The notes under the pieces were generated by a model, which saw nothing but the letters and a program-made list of their open reading frames with translations, had not been told where the DNA came from and ran no database searches. 15,812 nucleotides of DNA from positions 1 to 15,812 of the forward strand of contig JAHDIL010000005.1 of assembly GCA_020630835.1 (NCBI GenBank), given 5' to 3'. Shown one piece after another: positions 1 through 6,728 of this stretch. The stretch is from Verrucomicrobiota bacterium. Its GTDB lineage: Bacteria > Verrucomicrobiota > Verrucomicrobiia > Verrucomicrobiales > DEV007. The position numbers were made by a program, and so were the translations under genes. Numbering within the stretch: the stretch's first letter is position 1; each line of letters starts with the position of its first letter.

Positions 1-21
1 GTTGTTTGGTAGAAATAAAGA

Positions 22-804
22 CTAATGAGCTTTTAACCACTCGAGCACACGGGGGTTGAAATCCTCCAGCTGCTCCCAGTGGAAGGCGTGACCCGCATCG
101 TCGTAGAAATGGCTATCGCAATTAGGAATTGCTTCCGCCACCTCTTGCCCCATCCAGAGGGGAGTGAAGATGTCGTCCTTACCGCCAATAACGAGGCAAG
201 GAGCCTCGATTTTGCCCAGCTCATCCTGCACATCGTGATTCACACACGCGGCGGCTTGACCTTTCAACCCGTGGAGCGGCTGCGGAATAGGGCTAGCATC
301 AAAATCCTCGCGCCCGTCGACGAGACTCGCATAAGCTCCATCGTTATCCCAAAAGGGCTTCGTAAAGATGAGAAGCTGGATGAACTCCAAAAACTGCTTA
401 TTATCGAGGTGCGCCTTGCAGTCGATCATGTGCTGAAAGACAGATTTGGCGTAGCGATCACAGCGCGCCCAAGGGCACATGAGGACGGCACTCTCCACCT
501 TATCAGGATGGCGCAGGCAAAGCTGCTGGGCAATAATCGACCCCATAGAGACACCGACTATGCGTGCTTTAGCGATGCCCAGAGAGTCTAGAAGGCCGGC
601 ATAGTCATCTGCCATCATCTCACTGGAATAGTCGCCAGAGGGTTTATCGGTAAGTCCCACTACCCGAAACGATTCTCCCCAACAGCTTGAGTGCGCCTCC
701 CAGACTTCCCCCCGTGCGGTGATACCCATGATGAGGAGCAGTGGGTCTCCGGAGCCTCGCTCCTCGTAAAACATTTGAATGCCGTTGGTCTCGACGTAAG
801 CCAT
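22..804 (-). CDS. alpha/beta hydrolase with shortened core
   Basis: A 260-residue, probably cytoplasmic alpha/beta hydrolase with no signal peptide. The triad is visible: nucleophile elbow GVSMG with Ser86, acid Asp211 in GGKDDIFTP, and His239 in DDAGHAF. The oxyanion region is LLLIMGI near residues 22-28. Substrate cannot be predicted; relatives include esterases, epoxide or enol-lactone hydrolases and lipases. Oddity: in related proteins the strand before the cap carries a DNRG-type turn (about F-R-V-x-x-x-D-N-R-G-x-G-L-S-D), but here FRVV at residues 46-49 runs straight into GLTDKP. About seven residues seem to be missing, in frame. The ATG at 804 has no clear Shine-Dalgarno. It is the only - strand gene and is divergent from the porin. 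Fold assignment is firm; whether the protein is active is uncertain. Confidence 0.85.
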   Translation of the reverse strand: MAYVETNGIQMFYEERGSGDPLLLIMGITARGEVWEAHSSCWGESFRVVGLTDKPSGDYSSEMMADDYAGLLDSLGIAKARIVGVSMGSIIAQQLCLRHPDKVESAVLMCPWARCDRYAKSVFQHMIDCKAHLDNKQFLEFIQLLIFTKPFWDNDGAYASLVDGREDFDASPIPQPLHGLKGQAAACVNHDVQDELGKIEAPCLVIGGKDDIFTPLWMGQEVAEAIPNCDSHFYDDAGHAFHWEQLEDFNPRVLEWLKAH

Positions 805-1192
805 TTGAAGTAATCGTTAAAGTAGATGTGAAACAAAGAAGGTAGAGCAGCAGCTGCCACCACAAACCAAGAAAAACCTGCCAAGCCACCGCCCCTAAGT
901 CGAGACGAAAAAACAGCGCGATGCCTCAATCTTGTGTCAGATCCGGCAGACCGAACTGAGGTAAAGGATCTGAAAAAAACGCGATCAACGGGCGTCAACG
1001 AAAAACCTTAGGAAAAATGAAAATTGTCACATTAAAAAAGTTGCAGCCCTTGAGCCTTCGCTAAGGTAGAGTCGGGAAATGGCCATTCGTTCATTCCGCA
1101 GTAAGTCCTTCGTGACCAAGCTGTAACAATTGAGCACTGGCTAGCTTTCTCATTCAGCGGGAACATCCCGTCACAAAGATTTATCTTACATC
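805..1192. other. 388-nt divergent intergenic region
   Basis: This gap separates the divergent hydrolase and porin starts and must hold both promoters. I see no convincing sigma70 pair. For the porin, TATCTT at 1182-1187 resembles a -10 box but sits only 5 nt before the ATG. TTGTCA at 1024-1029 resembles a -35 box without a matching -10. CTGTAAC at 1121-1127 is a weak Pho-box-like half-site without a good partner at 11 nt. An open frame reading into the gap on the - strand does not look like a protein. No RNA gene was recognised. Confidence 0.5.
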
Positions 1193-2392
1193 ATGAGACA
1201 AAACAACAAACTGAAGACCCTAGTAGCCAGTGCCGCTTTGGCCGCAGCTGGTTCTGCAATGGCAGGTGATTACACACCAGTCATCAACGACAAGATGCCA
1301 ATCGAACCTCCAGCAGCTTGGAGCTTCTGCGACATTTTTGATTACGGAACACTGTATGAAGGTGAAGGCTTCATACGCGAAATTGCCCTCAACGGTCGCT
1401 ATCATGGTCAATACATCGACCAGAGTGAGGAAATCGTTGGCGGCAACAACGGATTCCACCAGTGGCAGCACAGACGCGCCCGCCTTGGTCTCGACATCAA
1501 ATTCGCTAACAACATTAAGTTCTCCTCATCCTTGAACTACTCCGATGGCTCCGGAACTAACGGCGCCCTCACTGAAGGACGGTTTTTCAACAACTTCGAT
1601 GAACTTTACTTGAAGTGGGCTCCATCGAAAAAGCAGTATGTAACTGTCGGTAAGCAGAAGCAGAAAATTACTCGCGAGTTTTCCACCTCTTCTAAGCGCA
1701 TCAAGACAATCGAGCGTTCACACATCGTGAATGAAGTTGCTGATCAAAAGCCTTGGGGTGTCACTGTTGGCTTCGAAGGAGCAGGCGCTGCGCATGAAGT
1801 CGGAGCTTGGTTGACAGGTCACGACGGTGATTGGAACACTCCGCGTTTCGACTCACGCCTCTCGCTGTCATACCGCTACGAGAAAGGCATCACTGATGCT
1901 ACTGACTTTCACTTCGATTACGTCTTCACGAACAATTCGGGTGGAACAGTCAACGGACGCGGAAGCGCTCCTGGTGGTAATGACTCTCCTTACGAGCATG
2001 TTCTCGCTATCGGAACAGACTCAGACTTCGGCCGATTTGACTTGGTCACTGACCTGATCGTCGGATTGAACCGCGAATCAAGTGGTGCGATTGCTGCCGG
2101 TGATGATACCTGGGGTTTCGTGATCATGCCTACGTATGAAATCACTGAAAAGCTCGAGTTCGTGGCAAAATACGCCTACATGGACCAGGGTCGCAACCAG
2201 CGCACCCAGCGTTTCCCTTCTCGTCAGCGCGTTGAGAACTACCACACCTTCTATGCTGGGTTCAACTACTACCTTTGCGGCGATAACCTCAAGCTGATGG
2301 CAGGTTACGAGTATGCAACAGGCAGCGAACTTGGAACAGGCAACGATATCAGCTCAGACTCTCTCCTCTTTGGAGTTCGTGCCTACTTCTAG
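1193..2392 (+). CDS. OprP/OprO-type outer-membrane porin
   Basis: A 399-residue outer-membrane beta-barrel of the phosphate-selective porin O/P family (Porin_O_P). A Sec signal peptide has a basic n-region (RQNNKLK), an Ala-rich core and likely cleavage after SAMA (residue 24). The mature chain is rich in alternating aromatic and polar strands and ends in RAYF, the terminal Phe expected for BAM-dependent insertion. The stretch VTVGKQKQK...ERS near residues 150-176 matches the family's conserved segment and holds eight Lys/Arg, consistent with anion preference; real substrate specificity is unproven. Two cysteines (Cys46 and one near the C-terminus in YYLCGD) could form a disulfide. The ATG lacks a Shine-Dalgarno. 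The gene appears monocistronic, ending at a strong terminator. Confidence 0.88.
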   Translation: MRQNNKLKTLVASAALAAAGSAMAGDYTPVINDKMPIEPPAAWSFCDIFDYGTLYEGEGFIREIALNGRYHGQYIDQSEEIVGGNNGFHQWQHRRARLGLDIKFANNIKFSSSLNYSDGSGTNGALTEGRFFNNFDELYLKWAPSKKQYVTVGKQKQKITREFSTSSKRIKTIERSHIVNEVADQKPWGVTVGFEGAGAAHEVGAWLTGHDGDWNTPRFDSRLSLSYRYEKGITDATDFHFDYVFTNNSGGTVNGRGSAPGGNDSPYEHVLAIGTDSDFGRFDLVTDLIVGLNRESSGAIAAGDDTWGFVIMPTYEITEKLEFVAKYAYMDQGRNQRTQRFPSRQRVENYHTFYAGFNYYLCGDNLKLMAGYEYATGSELGTGNDISSDSLLFGVRAYF

Positions 2393-2441
2393 GCCACCAA
2401 CACACTTTTGTTTCGCTTCATACTGAAACAACCTAGAACTG

Positions 2442-2470
2442 AAAGGCAGGGCGCAAGCCCTGCCTTTTTT
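2442..2470 (+). terminator. rho-independent terminator of the porin
   Basis: A perfect 8-bp GC-rich stem, GGCAGGGC (2445-2452) and GCCCTGCC (2457-2464), closes a GCAA tetraloop and is followed by six T (2465-2470). AAA just before the stem can pair with the T run. It lies 50 nt past the porin stop and isolates the porin from hprK. Confidence 0.95.
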
Positions 2471-2529
2471 CGTTTGGGGCGCCCCGTCTCCATGCTACAG
2501 GTTACCCCTAGCCTCTACTGACTCACTCC

Positions 2530-3513
2530 ATGATCACTATCTCACCCCTCAATGACGAACGCCCCGGTAATTCCATCACGGTGGGAGATTTCATGGAGCG
2601 CCACCAAGACGACCTCTGCATGAAGCTACTTGGCGAAACTGTGGGGATGGATCGACTCATCCAGGAACCTACGATCAACCGTCCCGGACTAGCTTTCACC
2701 GGTTTCTACGACTACCTTGCCGTGTATCGTATACAGACGGTAGGGAATGCCGAGCTCGCCTACCTTGCTCATTTGAAACCGGAAAACGCCATCAAGCGCT
2801 TTCGTGACTTCTGCCGCCAGCCCATCCCCTGCATTGTCGTCAGTCGCAGTTACGCCCTGCCAGAAGAGATGCTTAAGATCGCCAACGAGGCCGGTATTGC
2901 CGTCATCCAAACCTGCCTAGTTACCATGGAGTTTATCAACGCTGCCACCGTCCGACTCGATTGGGACTTCGCCCCCACCTCTACCGAACATGGCTGCATG
3001 GTCGACGTCATGGGAATCGGCATCCTCGTCAAAGGAAACAGTGGCACCGGTAAGAGCGAGACCGTGCTGTCCCTCCTTCGCCGCGGCGCGAGTTTGGTCG
3101 CCGACGATATGGTGCGCATCCGCAACATAGAAGATCGCGAACTCATCGCCACGGCTCCAGATCTCGGAAAAAGCCATATGGAGGTCCGAGGACTGGGCAT
3201 CATCAATGTGGCAGCCATTTTCGGCGTCGGAACCTTTCGCACCGAAAAACGACTGGATCTCGTGGTCCGACTGACACGAGAAGAGAACATTAATAATATG
3301 GAACGCGTGGGACTAGACAAACAGCACGTTGATGTGCTGGGCATGAAAATCCCGCTCATCGAGTTACCCGTAGCTCCGGGTCGAGACATGGCACAACTGA
3401 TCGAGGTCGCTGCTCTAGACCAAAAGCTAAAAAGCCTGGGCCACGATACCGCCGTTGAGTTTAATAAAAAACTCCTTCAGGCTATGCGCGATCAGCGTAA
3501 GGCAGTTGTCTAG
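2530..3513 (+). CDS. hprK: HPr kinase/phosphorylase
   Basis: A 327-residue bifunctional HPr kinase/phosphorylase, which phosphorylates HPr on Ser46 and reverses this by phosphorolysis. It has the N-terminal HprK domain (about 1-130) and the C-terminal kinase domain. Visible motifs: HGCMVDV with the conserved His154, Walker A GNSGTGKS (169-176), the Asp pair at 192-193 in ADDMVRI, the family signature MEVRGLGIINV (217-227), and the conserved APGRD loop (282-286). Length is slightly above the roughly 310 residues typical of Firmicutes enzymes. The ATG is preceded by a pyrimidine-rich stretch without Shine-Dalgarno. HPr follows after 79 nt, so kinase and substrate are linked. No enzyme I or EII gene lies in the window, so the role (carbon or nitrogen/PTS-like regulation) is open. 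Confidence 0.96.
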   Translation: MITISPLNDERPGNSITVGDFMERHQDDLCMKLLGETVGMDRLIQEPTINRPGLAFTGFYDYLAVYRIQTVGNAELAYLAHLKPENAIKRFRDFCRQPIPCIVVSRSYALPEEMLKIANEAGIAVIQTCLVTMEFINAATVRLDWDFAPTSTEHGCMVDVMGIGILVKGNSGTGKSETVLSLLRRGASLVADDMVRIRNIEDRELIATAPDLGKSHMEVRGLGIINVAAIFGVGTFRTEKRLDLVVRLTREENINNMERVGLDKQHVDVLGMKIPLIELPVAPGRDMAQLIEVAALDQKLKSLGHDTAVEFNKKLLQAMRDQRKAVV

Positions 3514-3592
3514 TGGGAAAAAAATTACTAGTGACTCGCCGACTGATTTCTGCTACACCCCTGGCTGCCCCACTCTTCTGACCCCCTATTTC

Positions 3593-3856
3593 ATGGCTTC
3601 ACGACAAGTAACAATTTGCAACGACGACGGCCTCCATGCCCGTCCGGCTGCAAAATTTGTTAAGCTCGCTAGCGAGTTCTCCTGCGAAATCTATGTGGAA
3701 AAAGATGGCGAGGAAATCAACGGAAAGAGCATCATGGGCCTCATGATGATCGCGGCAGCCCAGGGCACTGTTCTTACGCTAACCGCCGAGGGGGAAGATG
3801 AGGAAAAAGCCCTGACGGTCCTCGCCGAGCTAGTGGAATCCGGCTTCGGCGAGTGA
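3593..3856 (+). CDS. ptsH: HPr phosphocarrier protein
   Basis: An 87-residue HPr protein. The phosphate-accepting His15 lies in DDGLHARPAA (11-20) and the regulatory Ser46 in NGKSIMGLMM (43-52), exactly at the numbering of classical HPr, so it should serve both enzyme I and the neighbouring HPr kinase. The open frame extends upstream to 3455, but the ATG at 3593 gives the standard HPr N-terminus and length; the extension would overlap the end of hprK. No Shine-Dalgarno precedes the start (leader ends CCCCCTATTTC). Likely transcribed with hprK and the downstream hydrolase. A perfect palindrome CTCGCTAGCGAG at 3665-3676 lies inside the gene and is probably incidental. Confidence 0.95.
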   Translation: MASRQVTICNDDGLHARPAAKFVKLASEFSCEIYVEKDGEEINGKSIMGLMMIAAAQGTVLTLTAEGEDEEKALTVLAELVESGFGE

Positions 3857-3892
3857 GTCCGGGCACGCCCTCTTTTCTTTTGAAAGACTTCC

Positions 3893-3921
3893 CCGCCCGT
3901 TCTCGTAGGGGGGGCGGTATG
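3893..3921 (+). promoter_or_regulatory. G-rich ribosome binding site in a possible hairpin
   Basis: The run of seven G at 3908-3914 lies 4 nt before the ATG at 3919 and is one of the few Shine-Dalgarno-like sites in the window; it decides the start of the membrane hydrolase. CCGCCC at 3893-3898 can pair with GGGCGG at 3912-3917 and would mask part of it. HPr translation stops only 37 nt upstream, so coupling is conceivable. The pairing is seen; the regulation is inferred. Confidence 0.45.
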
Positions 3922-4986
3922 AAAGTCTTCTTTCCCCTGTTCCGCATTCTCATGCTCGTCGCTATAGTTGCCTTCGCCACTGTCGGGGCCATTATCGCTC
4001 TCGTCATACAAACAGGCACACACGCCATACTCGTGCCACCGGACCGAGAGCTAGAAGAACGTCATCACCGCTTCTTGGCAGATCCCAACAACTACGGCGT
4101 CACCCTAACGCCACACGATCTCACCCTTGCCGATGGCGTTCTGCTAAAGGGATACCTCGTCGAGCGGGCTCAACGACTAGGCACCGCCGCAAAAACACGC
4201 GACATGGAGCGCCGGCTTGGCCTCGAGTCTGAGCATGCGACAGGATCCCAAGGAACGGTGATCCTACTTCACGGTCGAGGCGGGATAAAAGAGAACATGC
4301 TGAGCATTACGCAAAGGCTGGTTGCAGCAGAGTTCCGCTGCTTTATCTATGATGCCCGTGCCCACGGGAGCAGTGGGGGAAAATACAGCCTCTACGGAGC
4401 CAAAGAGGTGGATGATTTAACCACTGTCCTAGATTCACTAGAACGACGGCTGGAGATAACTCAGCAGGAGATCGGGCCGGTTTTTCTCCTCGGATTGTCA
4501 CAGGGCGGAGCCGTTGGCAATCTAGCCATGGCTATGGACAACCGCATTCGAGCCCATGTTTGCATCTCCTCGTTCTCCGACCTAGAGACCATCATCATCG
4601 AAACAGCCCGTAAGCGATATGGGCCGCTCGTCAGACCCCAGCTCATACGGGCAGCGATGGCTGCAGCTGGCCGGAAAGCTGGAGTAGATTTACGGGAGAT
4701 ACGCCCAGCAGATGCTCTCGCCCTGTCACAGAAACCCGTATTTCTCGTTCACGGCTCTAATGATAGCCTGATTGATCAGGGACATTCCGAGCGCCTCCTA
4801 CTAGCCTCCACCAATGCGCGGTCCGAATTGCATATTATCCCAAACGCCGGACACAGCAACGCCCTGGGACTCGGCGGCGATGATCTCTATGAGAAAATTG
4901 TGCGTTTTCTTATCCGTGAGCGCGCCTTGGCCAGCAAAACGCTAGCCAAGGATTCACAGGAAACCCCACTACTGAAAAGGTCTTGA
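3919..4986 (+). CDS. membrane-anchored alpha/beta hydrolase
   Basis: A 355-residue alpha/beta hydrolase (serine aminopeptidase/S33-like) with one N-terminal hydrophobic segment at about residues 8-31, acting as signal anchor or uncleaved signal. The catalytic parts are probably outside the cytoplasm. Visible elements: oxyanion loop LLHGRGG (116-122), YDARAHGSSGG (144-154), nucleophile elbow GLSQG with Ser194, Asp282 in HGSNDSLI, and His312 in PNAGHSN. The frame is also open from a GTG at 3853 overlapping the HPr stop (GTGA), but the ATG at 3919 has a purine-rich ribosome site and places the hydrophobic segment at the N-terminus, so I chose it. Substrate unknown. It sits 62 nt behind HPr and is probably co-transcribed; a functional tie to HPr kinase signalling is speculative. 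Confidence 0.85.
   Translation: MKVFFPLFRILMLVAIVAFATVGAIIALVIQTGTHAILVPPDRELEERHHRFLADPNNYGVTLTPHDLTLADGVLLKGYLVERAQRLGTAAKTRDMERRLGLESEHATGSQGTVILLHGRGGIKENMLSITQRLVAAEFRCFIYDARAHGSSGGKYSLYGAKEVDDLTTVLDSLERRLEITQQEIGPVFLLGLSQGGAVGNLAMAMDNRIRAHVCISSFSDLETIIIETARKRYGPLVRPQLIRAAMAAAGRKAGVDLREIRPADALALSQKPVFLVHGSNDSLIDQGHSERLLLASTNARSELHIIPNAGHSNALGLGGDDLYEKIVRFLIRERALASKTLAKDSQETPLLKRS
4925..4951 (+). repeat. long hairpin inside the hydrolase 3' end
   Basis: CCTTGGC (4925-4931) pairs with GCCAAGG (4945-4951). After one C/A mismatch, AGC (4933-4935) pairs with GCT (4941-4943), closing an AAAAC loop. That is 10 pairs over 11 positions, 33 nt before the stop. No T run follows, so it is not a canonical terminator. 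It may stabilise the mRNA 3' end or be a coding coincidence. Confidence 0.4.
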
Positions 4987-5043
4987 AATTCGACTAAAAC
5001 AGGCGAGCCTCCTCCCCCTCTCTAACCCAGCATAAAAAAGGTA

Positions 5044-5646
5044 ATGGCACTGCAAAAAATCGATCAAGTTTCAGGCAAAGGCATTTTTGTCCCCGGTTCC
5101 GACATTGATACCGACCGGATCATCCCCGCTCGCTTCATGAAGTGTGTGACCTTCGATGGACTGGGTGAATACTTTTTCTTTGATGCCCGCCATGATGAAA
5201 ATGGGACCCCGCGCCCCCATCCTCTAAACGACGAGCGATTCTCCGAGGCGAGCATCCTCCTCTCCGGTATCAACTTCGGTTGCGGTAGCTCTCGTGAGCA
5301 CGCCCCGCAGGCCTTGGCTAAGGCCGGCTTCACCGCAGTCATCGCCCAGAGCTTCGCTGAAATCTTTTTCGGCAACTGCGCTACACTCGGCATTCCTTGC
5401 GTGATGGCCAGCGCTGAAGATATTGATCTCATCGCTGCCGCTATCGAGGCCGACCCAAGCACTGAAATCACTATCGACGTCGAGAAATGCGAGGTGCGCT
5501 TCGGTTCCAAATCCATCTCTGTGCAAATCAAAGACACCGCCCGTGATGGCTTCCTCGCTGCCAAATGGGATCCCATTGGCGAGTTAGTCGATGCATCAGC
5601 TGAGATCGAAACTACCGCCGGCGCCCTGCCTTACTTTCAGGGATAA
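5044..5646 (+). CDS. leuD: 3-isopropylmalate dehydratase small subunit
   Basis: A 200-residue LeuD, the small (swivelling) subunit of isopropylmalate isomerase, which with LeuC converts 2-isopropylmalate to 3-isopropylmalate in leucine synthesis in the cytoplasm. Clear family motifs are DIDTDRIIPARFM (20-32), NFGCGSSREHAP (77-88) and QSFAEIFFGNC (102-112). Length is normal for the two-subunit enzyme (about 200). The ATG follows AAAAAAGGTA, a plausible weak Shine-Dalgarno. leuC, which often adjoins leuD, is on neither side: a membrane hydrolase lies 57 nt upstream and a lipoprotein gene downstream. LeuC must therefore be encoded elsewhere. A homoaconitase-type small subunit is possible but less likely. 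Confidence 0.94.
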   Translation: MALQKIDQVSGKGIFVPGSDIDTDRIIPARFMKCVTFDGLGEYFFFDARHDENGTPRPHPLNDERFSEASILLSGINFGCGSSREHAPQALAKAGFTAVIAQSFAEIFFGNCATLGIPCVMASAEDIDLIAAAIEADPSTEITIDVEKCEVRFGSKSISVQIKDTARDGFLAAKWDPIGELVDASAEIETTAGALPYFQG

Positions 5647-5650
5647 AAAG

Positions 5651-5698
5651 GCCTCAGATCTTGCCTACAACACCTGAAAGGCTTGAGGCGTGCGTCTT
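5651..5698 (+). terminator. possible terminator after leuD
   Basis: Nested inverted repeat: GCCTCA (5651-5656) pairs with TGAGGC (5684-5689), and GCCT (5663-5666) pairs with AGGC (5679-5682). It begins 4 nt after the leuD stop. The trailing sequence GTGCGTCTTTC is only weakly T-rich, so termination would be inefficient if it occurs. Confidence 0.4.
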
Positions 5699-5716
5699 TC
5701 TGGGCGACTCATATTT

Positions 5717-6559
5717 ATGAAGATCCCATTTCGCCTACTTCTTCTAGCCTGCCTCGTGCCCGTGCCCGGCTGCGTTTCCATGGATGGAGATAGTGGCCCA
5801 ACCTATGCTACTGGTGCTCAAGCTTCGTCCATTCAGCTGAGCGAAGCCGACGCCAACGCCATTGGGCGCAAGATTTGGCAAAACGAATGCGCGGGAACGG
5901 TGGAAGGACTGACTACGTGGAACAAAGGAGAAGATTTTCCCTCCCTTGGGATCGGTCACTTCATCTGGTATGTGGAAGGGCGCCCCGGACCTTTCGATGA
6001 GAGTTTCCCAAAGCTGATTCAGTTTATGGGCGCCCGCGGAGTAGCGATGCCTAGGTGGTTGGGGGAAGCCAACGGCAGCCCATGGCGCAGCAAGGCAGAG
6101 TTCGACGCCGCAAAATCGAGCCCACAGATGCGAGAGCTGCGGAGCTTTCTAGCCAATACCGTCTCCCACCAAACCTCTTTCATCGTGCAACGACTGGAAC
6201 AGGCTCTCCCAAAAATGAAGCAAGCCACGCCAAGTCCTGCTGACAAAAATCGACTGCATGAGAACTTTTACCGCGTCGCTTCATCACCAGCTGGGGTTTA
6301 TGCGCTGATCGATTATGTGAATTTCAAAGGGGAAGGCATCAAAGCCTCTGAGTCTTACAGAGGTCAAGGCTGGGGCCTGAGGCAAGTCTTGTTAGGGATG
6401 CAGCCAGGCCCAAATGGCATAGCAGCGGCAACAGAGTTCAGCGAGTCGGCCAAACGAGTATTAAATCAACGGATTGCCAACTCCCCCTCAAACCGAGGAG
6501 AAAGCCGGTGGAGAGCGGGATGGATGAACCGTTGTGAGACTTACAAGCGCGGACTGTAA
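5717..6559 (+). CDS. lipoprotein with lysozyme-like motif, function unknown
   Basis: A 280-residue predicted lipoprotein. From the ATG at 5717 the N-terminus is a short basic region, an LLLLACLV core and a lipobox-like VPGC with Cys19; an earlier GTG at 5690 would add nine residues before the signal and is less likely. A flexible stretch (20-40) leads to a globular domain. Its best conserved-looking part is WQNECAG (54-60), VEGLTTWNKGEDF (62-74) and SLGIGHFIWY (76-85). The last resembles the TIGIGH segment of T4-type (GH24) lysozyme, with Glu58 or Glu63 upstream where a catalytic Glu would lie. A later segment DYVNFKGEG (199-207) also looks conserved. I do not recognise a named family; peptidoglycan-directed activity is inference only. 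It lies between leuD and the sulfatase with its own spacing on each side. Confidence 0.8.
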   Translation: MKIPFRLLLLACLVPVPGCVSMDGDSGPTYATGAQASSIQLSEADANAIGRKIWQNECAGTVEGLTTWNKGEDFPSLGIGHFIWYVEGRPGPFDESFPKLIQFMGARGVAMPRWLGEANGSPWRSKAEFDAAKSSPQMRELRSFLANTVSHQTSFIVQRLEQALPKMKQATPSPADKNRLHENFYRVASSPAGVYALIDYVNFKGEGIKASESYRGQGWGLRQVLLGMQPGPNGIAAATEFSESAKRVLNQRIANSPSNRGESRWRAGWMNRCETYKRGL

Positions 6560-6571
6560 GGCCTTCCTGAG

Positions 6572-6600
6572 ATCAGGGGCACAGAGCCCTGCGCCCCGAT
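6572..6600 (+). other. GC-rich hairpin downstream of the lipoprotein gene
   Basis: ATC (6572-6574) and GGGGC (6576-6580) pair with GCCCC (6593-6597) and GAT (6598-6600), with one bulged A and a 12-nt loop, starting 12 nt after the lipoprotein stop. No T tract follows, so it is not a standard terminator; 3'-end protection or weak termination are possible. Confidence 0.35.
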
Positions 6601-6630
6601 GCATCTGCTCGTCTAGACACGTGAAAACAG

Positions 6631-6657
6631 GATGGTGACCTTACGGAATTCACCATC
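6631..6657. promoter_or_regulatory. 8-bp inverted repeat upstream of the sulfatase
   Basis: A perfect inverted repeat, GATGGTGA (6631-6638) and TCACCATC (6650-6657), with an 11-nt spacer. Centre-to-centre spacing of 19 nt is near two helical turns, as expected for a dimeric regulator. It lies 37 nt upstream of the candidate -35 region of the sulfatase gene. It could be an operator or an RNA hairpin; no T run follows. Confidence 0.4.
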
Positions 6658-6693
6658 ACGAGATTTCGGGACACAAGACGACTCAATCGCGGA

Positions 6694-6722
6694 TTATGAA
6701 GTAGAGAGATTCTCCTTATAAT
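6694..6722 (+). promoter_or_regulatory. candidate sulfatase promoter
   Basis: A perfect -10 hexamer TATAAT at 6717-6722 with a poor -35 (TTATGA, 6694-6699) at 17-nt spacing. The -10 ends 6 nt before the ATG, so transcription would begin at or within a base or two of the start codon, giving a leaderless or nearly leaderless mRNA. The weak -35 would fit activator dependence. AT-richness alone could also produce this hexamer. Confidence 0.4.
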
Positions 6723-6728
6723 TAAAGC

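Noticed and set aside
79..591. 170-residue + strand open frame antisense to the first hydrolase
   Set aside because: It is the mirror of a gene with a complete catalytic triad and shows no domain of its own.
660..998. 112-residue open frame on the - strand reaching into the intergenic gap
   Set aside because: Arg/Ser-rich and low in protein-like pattern, overlaps the hydrolase in another frame, and does not restore the residues missing from the hydrolase.
1140..1151. GCTAGCTTTCTC shared by the porin upstream region and 9590-9601 before the kinase
   Set aside because: By rough estimate several shared 12-mers are expected by chance in a window of this size; GCTAGC is common here, also inside genes. 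Only the 11-nt repeat at 9577-9595 was kept.
3455..3592. 46-residue N-terminal extension of HPr
   Set aside because: It overlaps hprK, and the ATG at 3593 gives canonical His15 and Ser46 numbering.
3665..3676. Perfect 12-bp palindrome CTCGCTAGCGAG inside HPr
   Set aside because: It encodes ordinary HPr residues in a window rich in GCTAGC, with no regulatory context.
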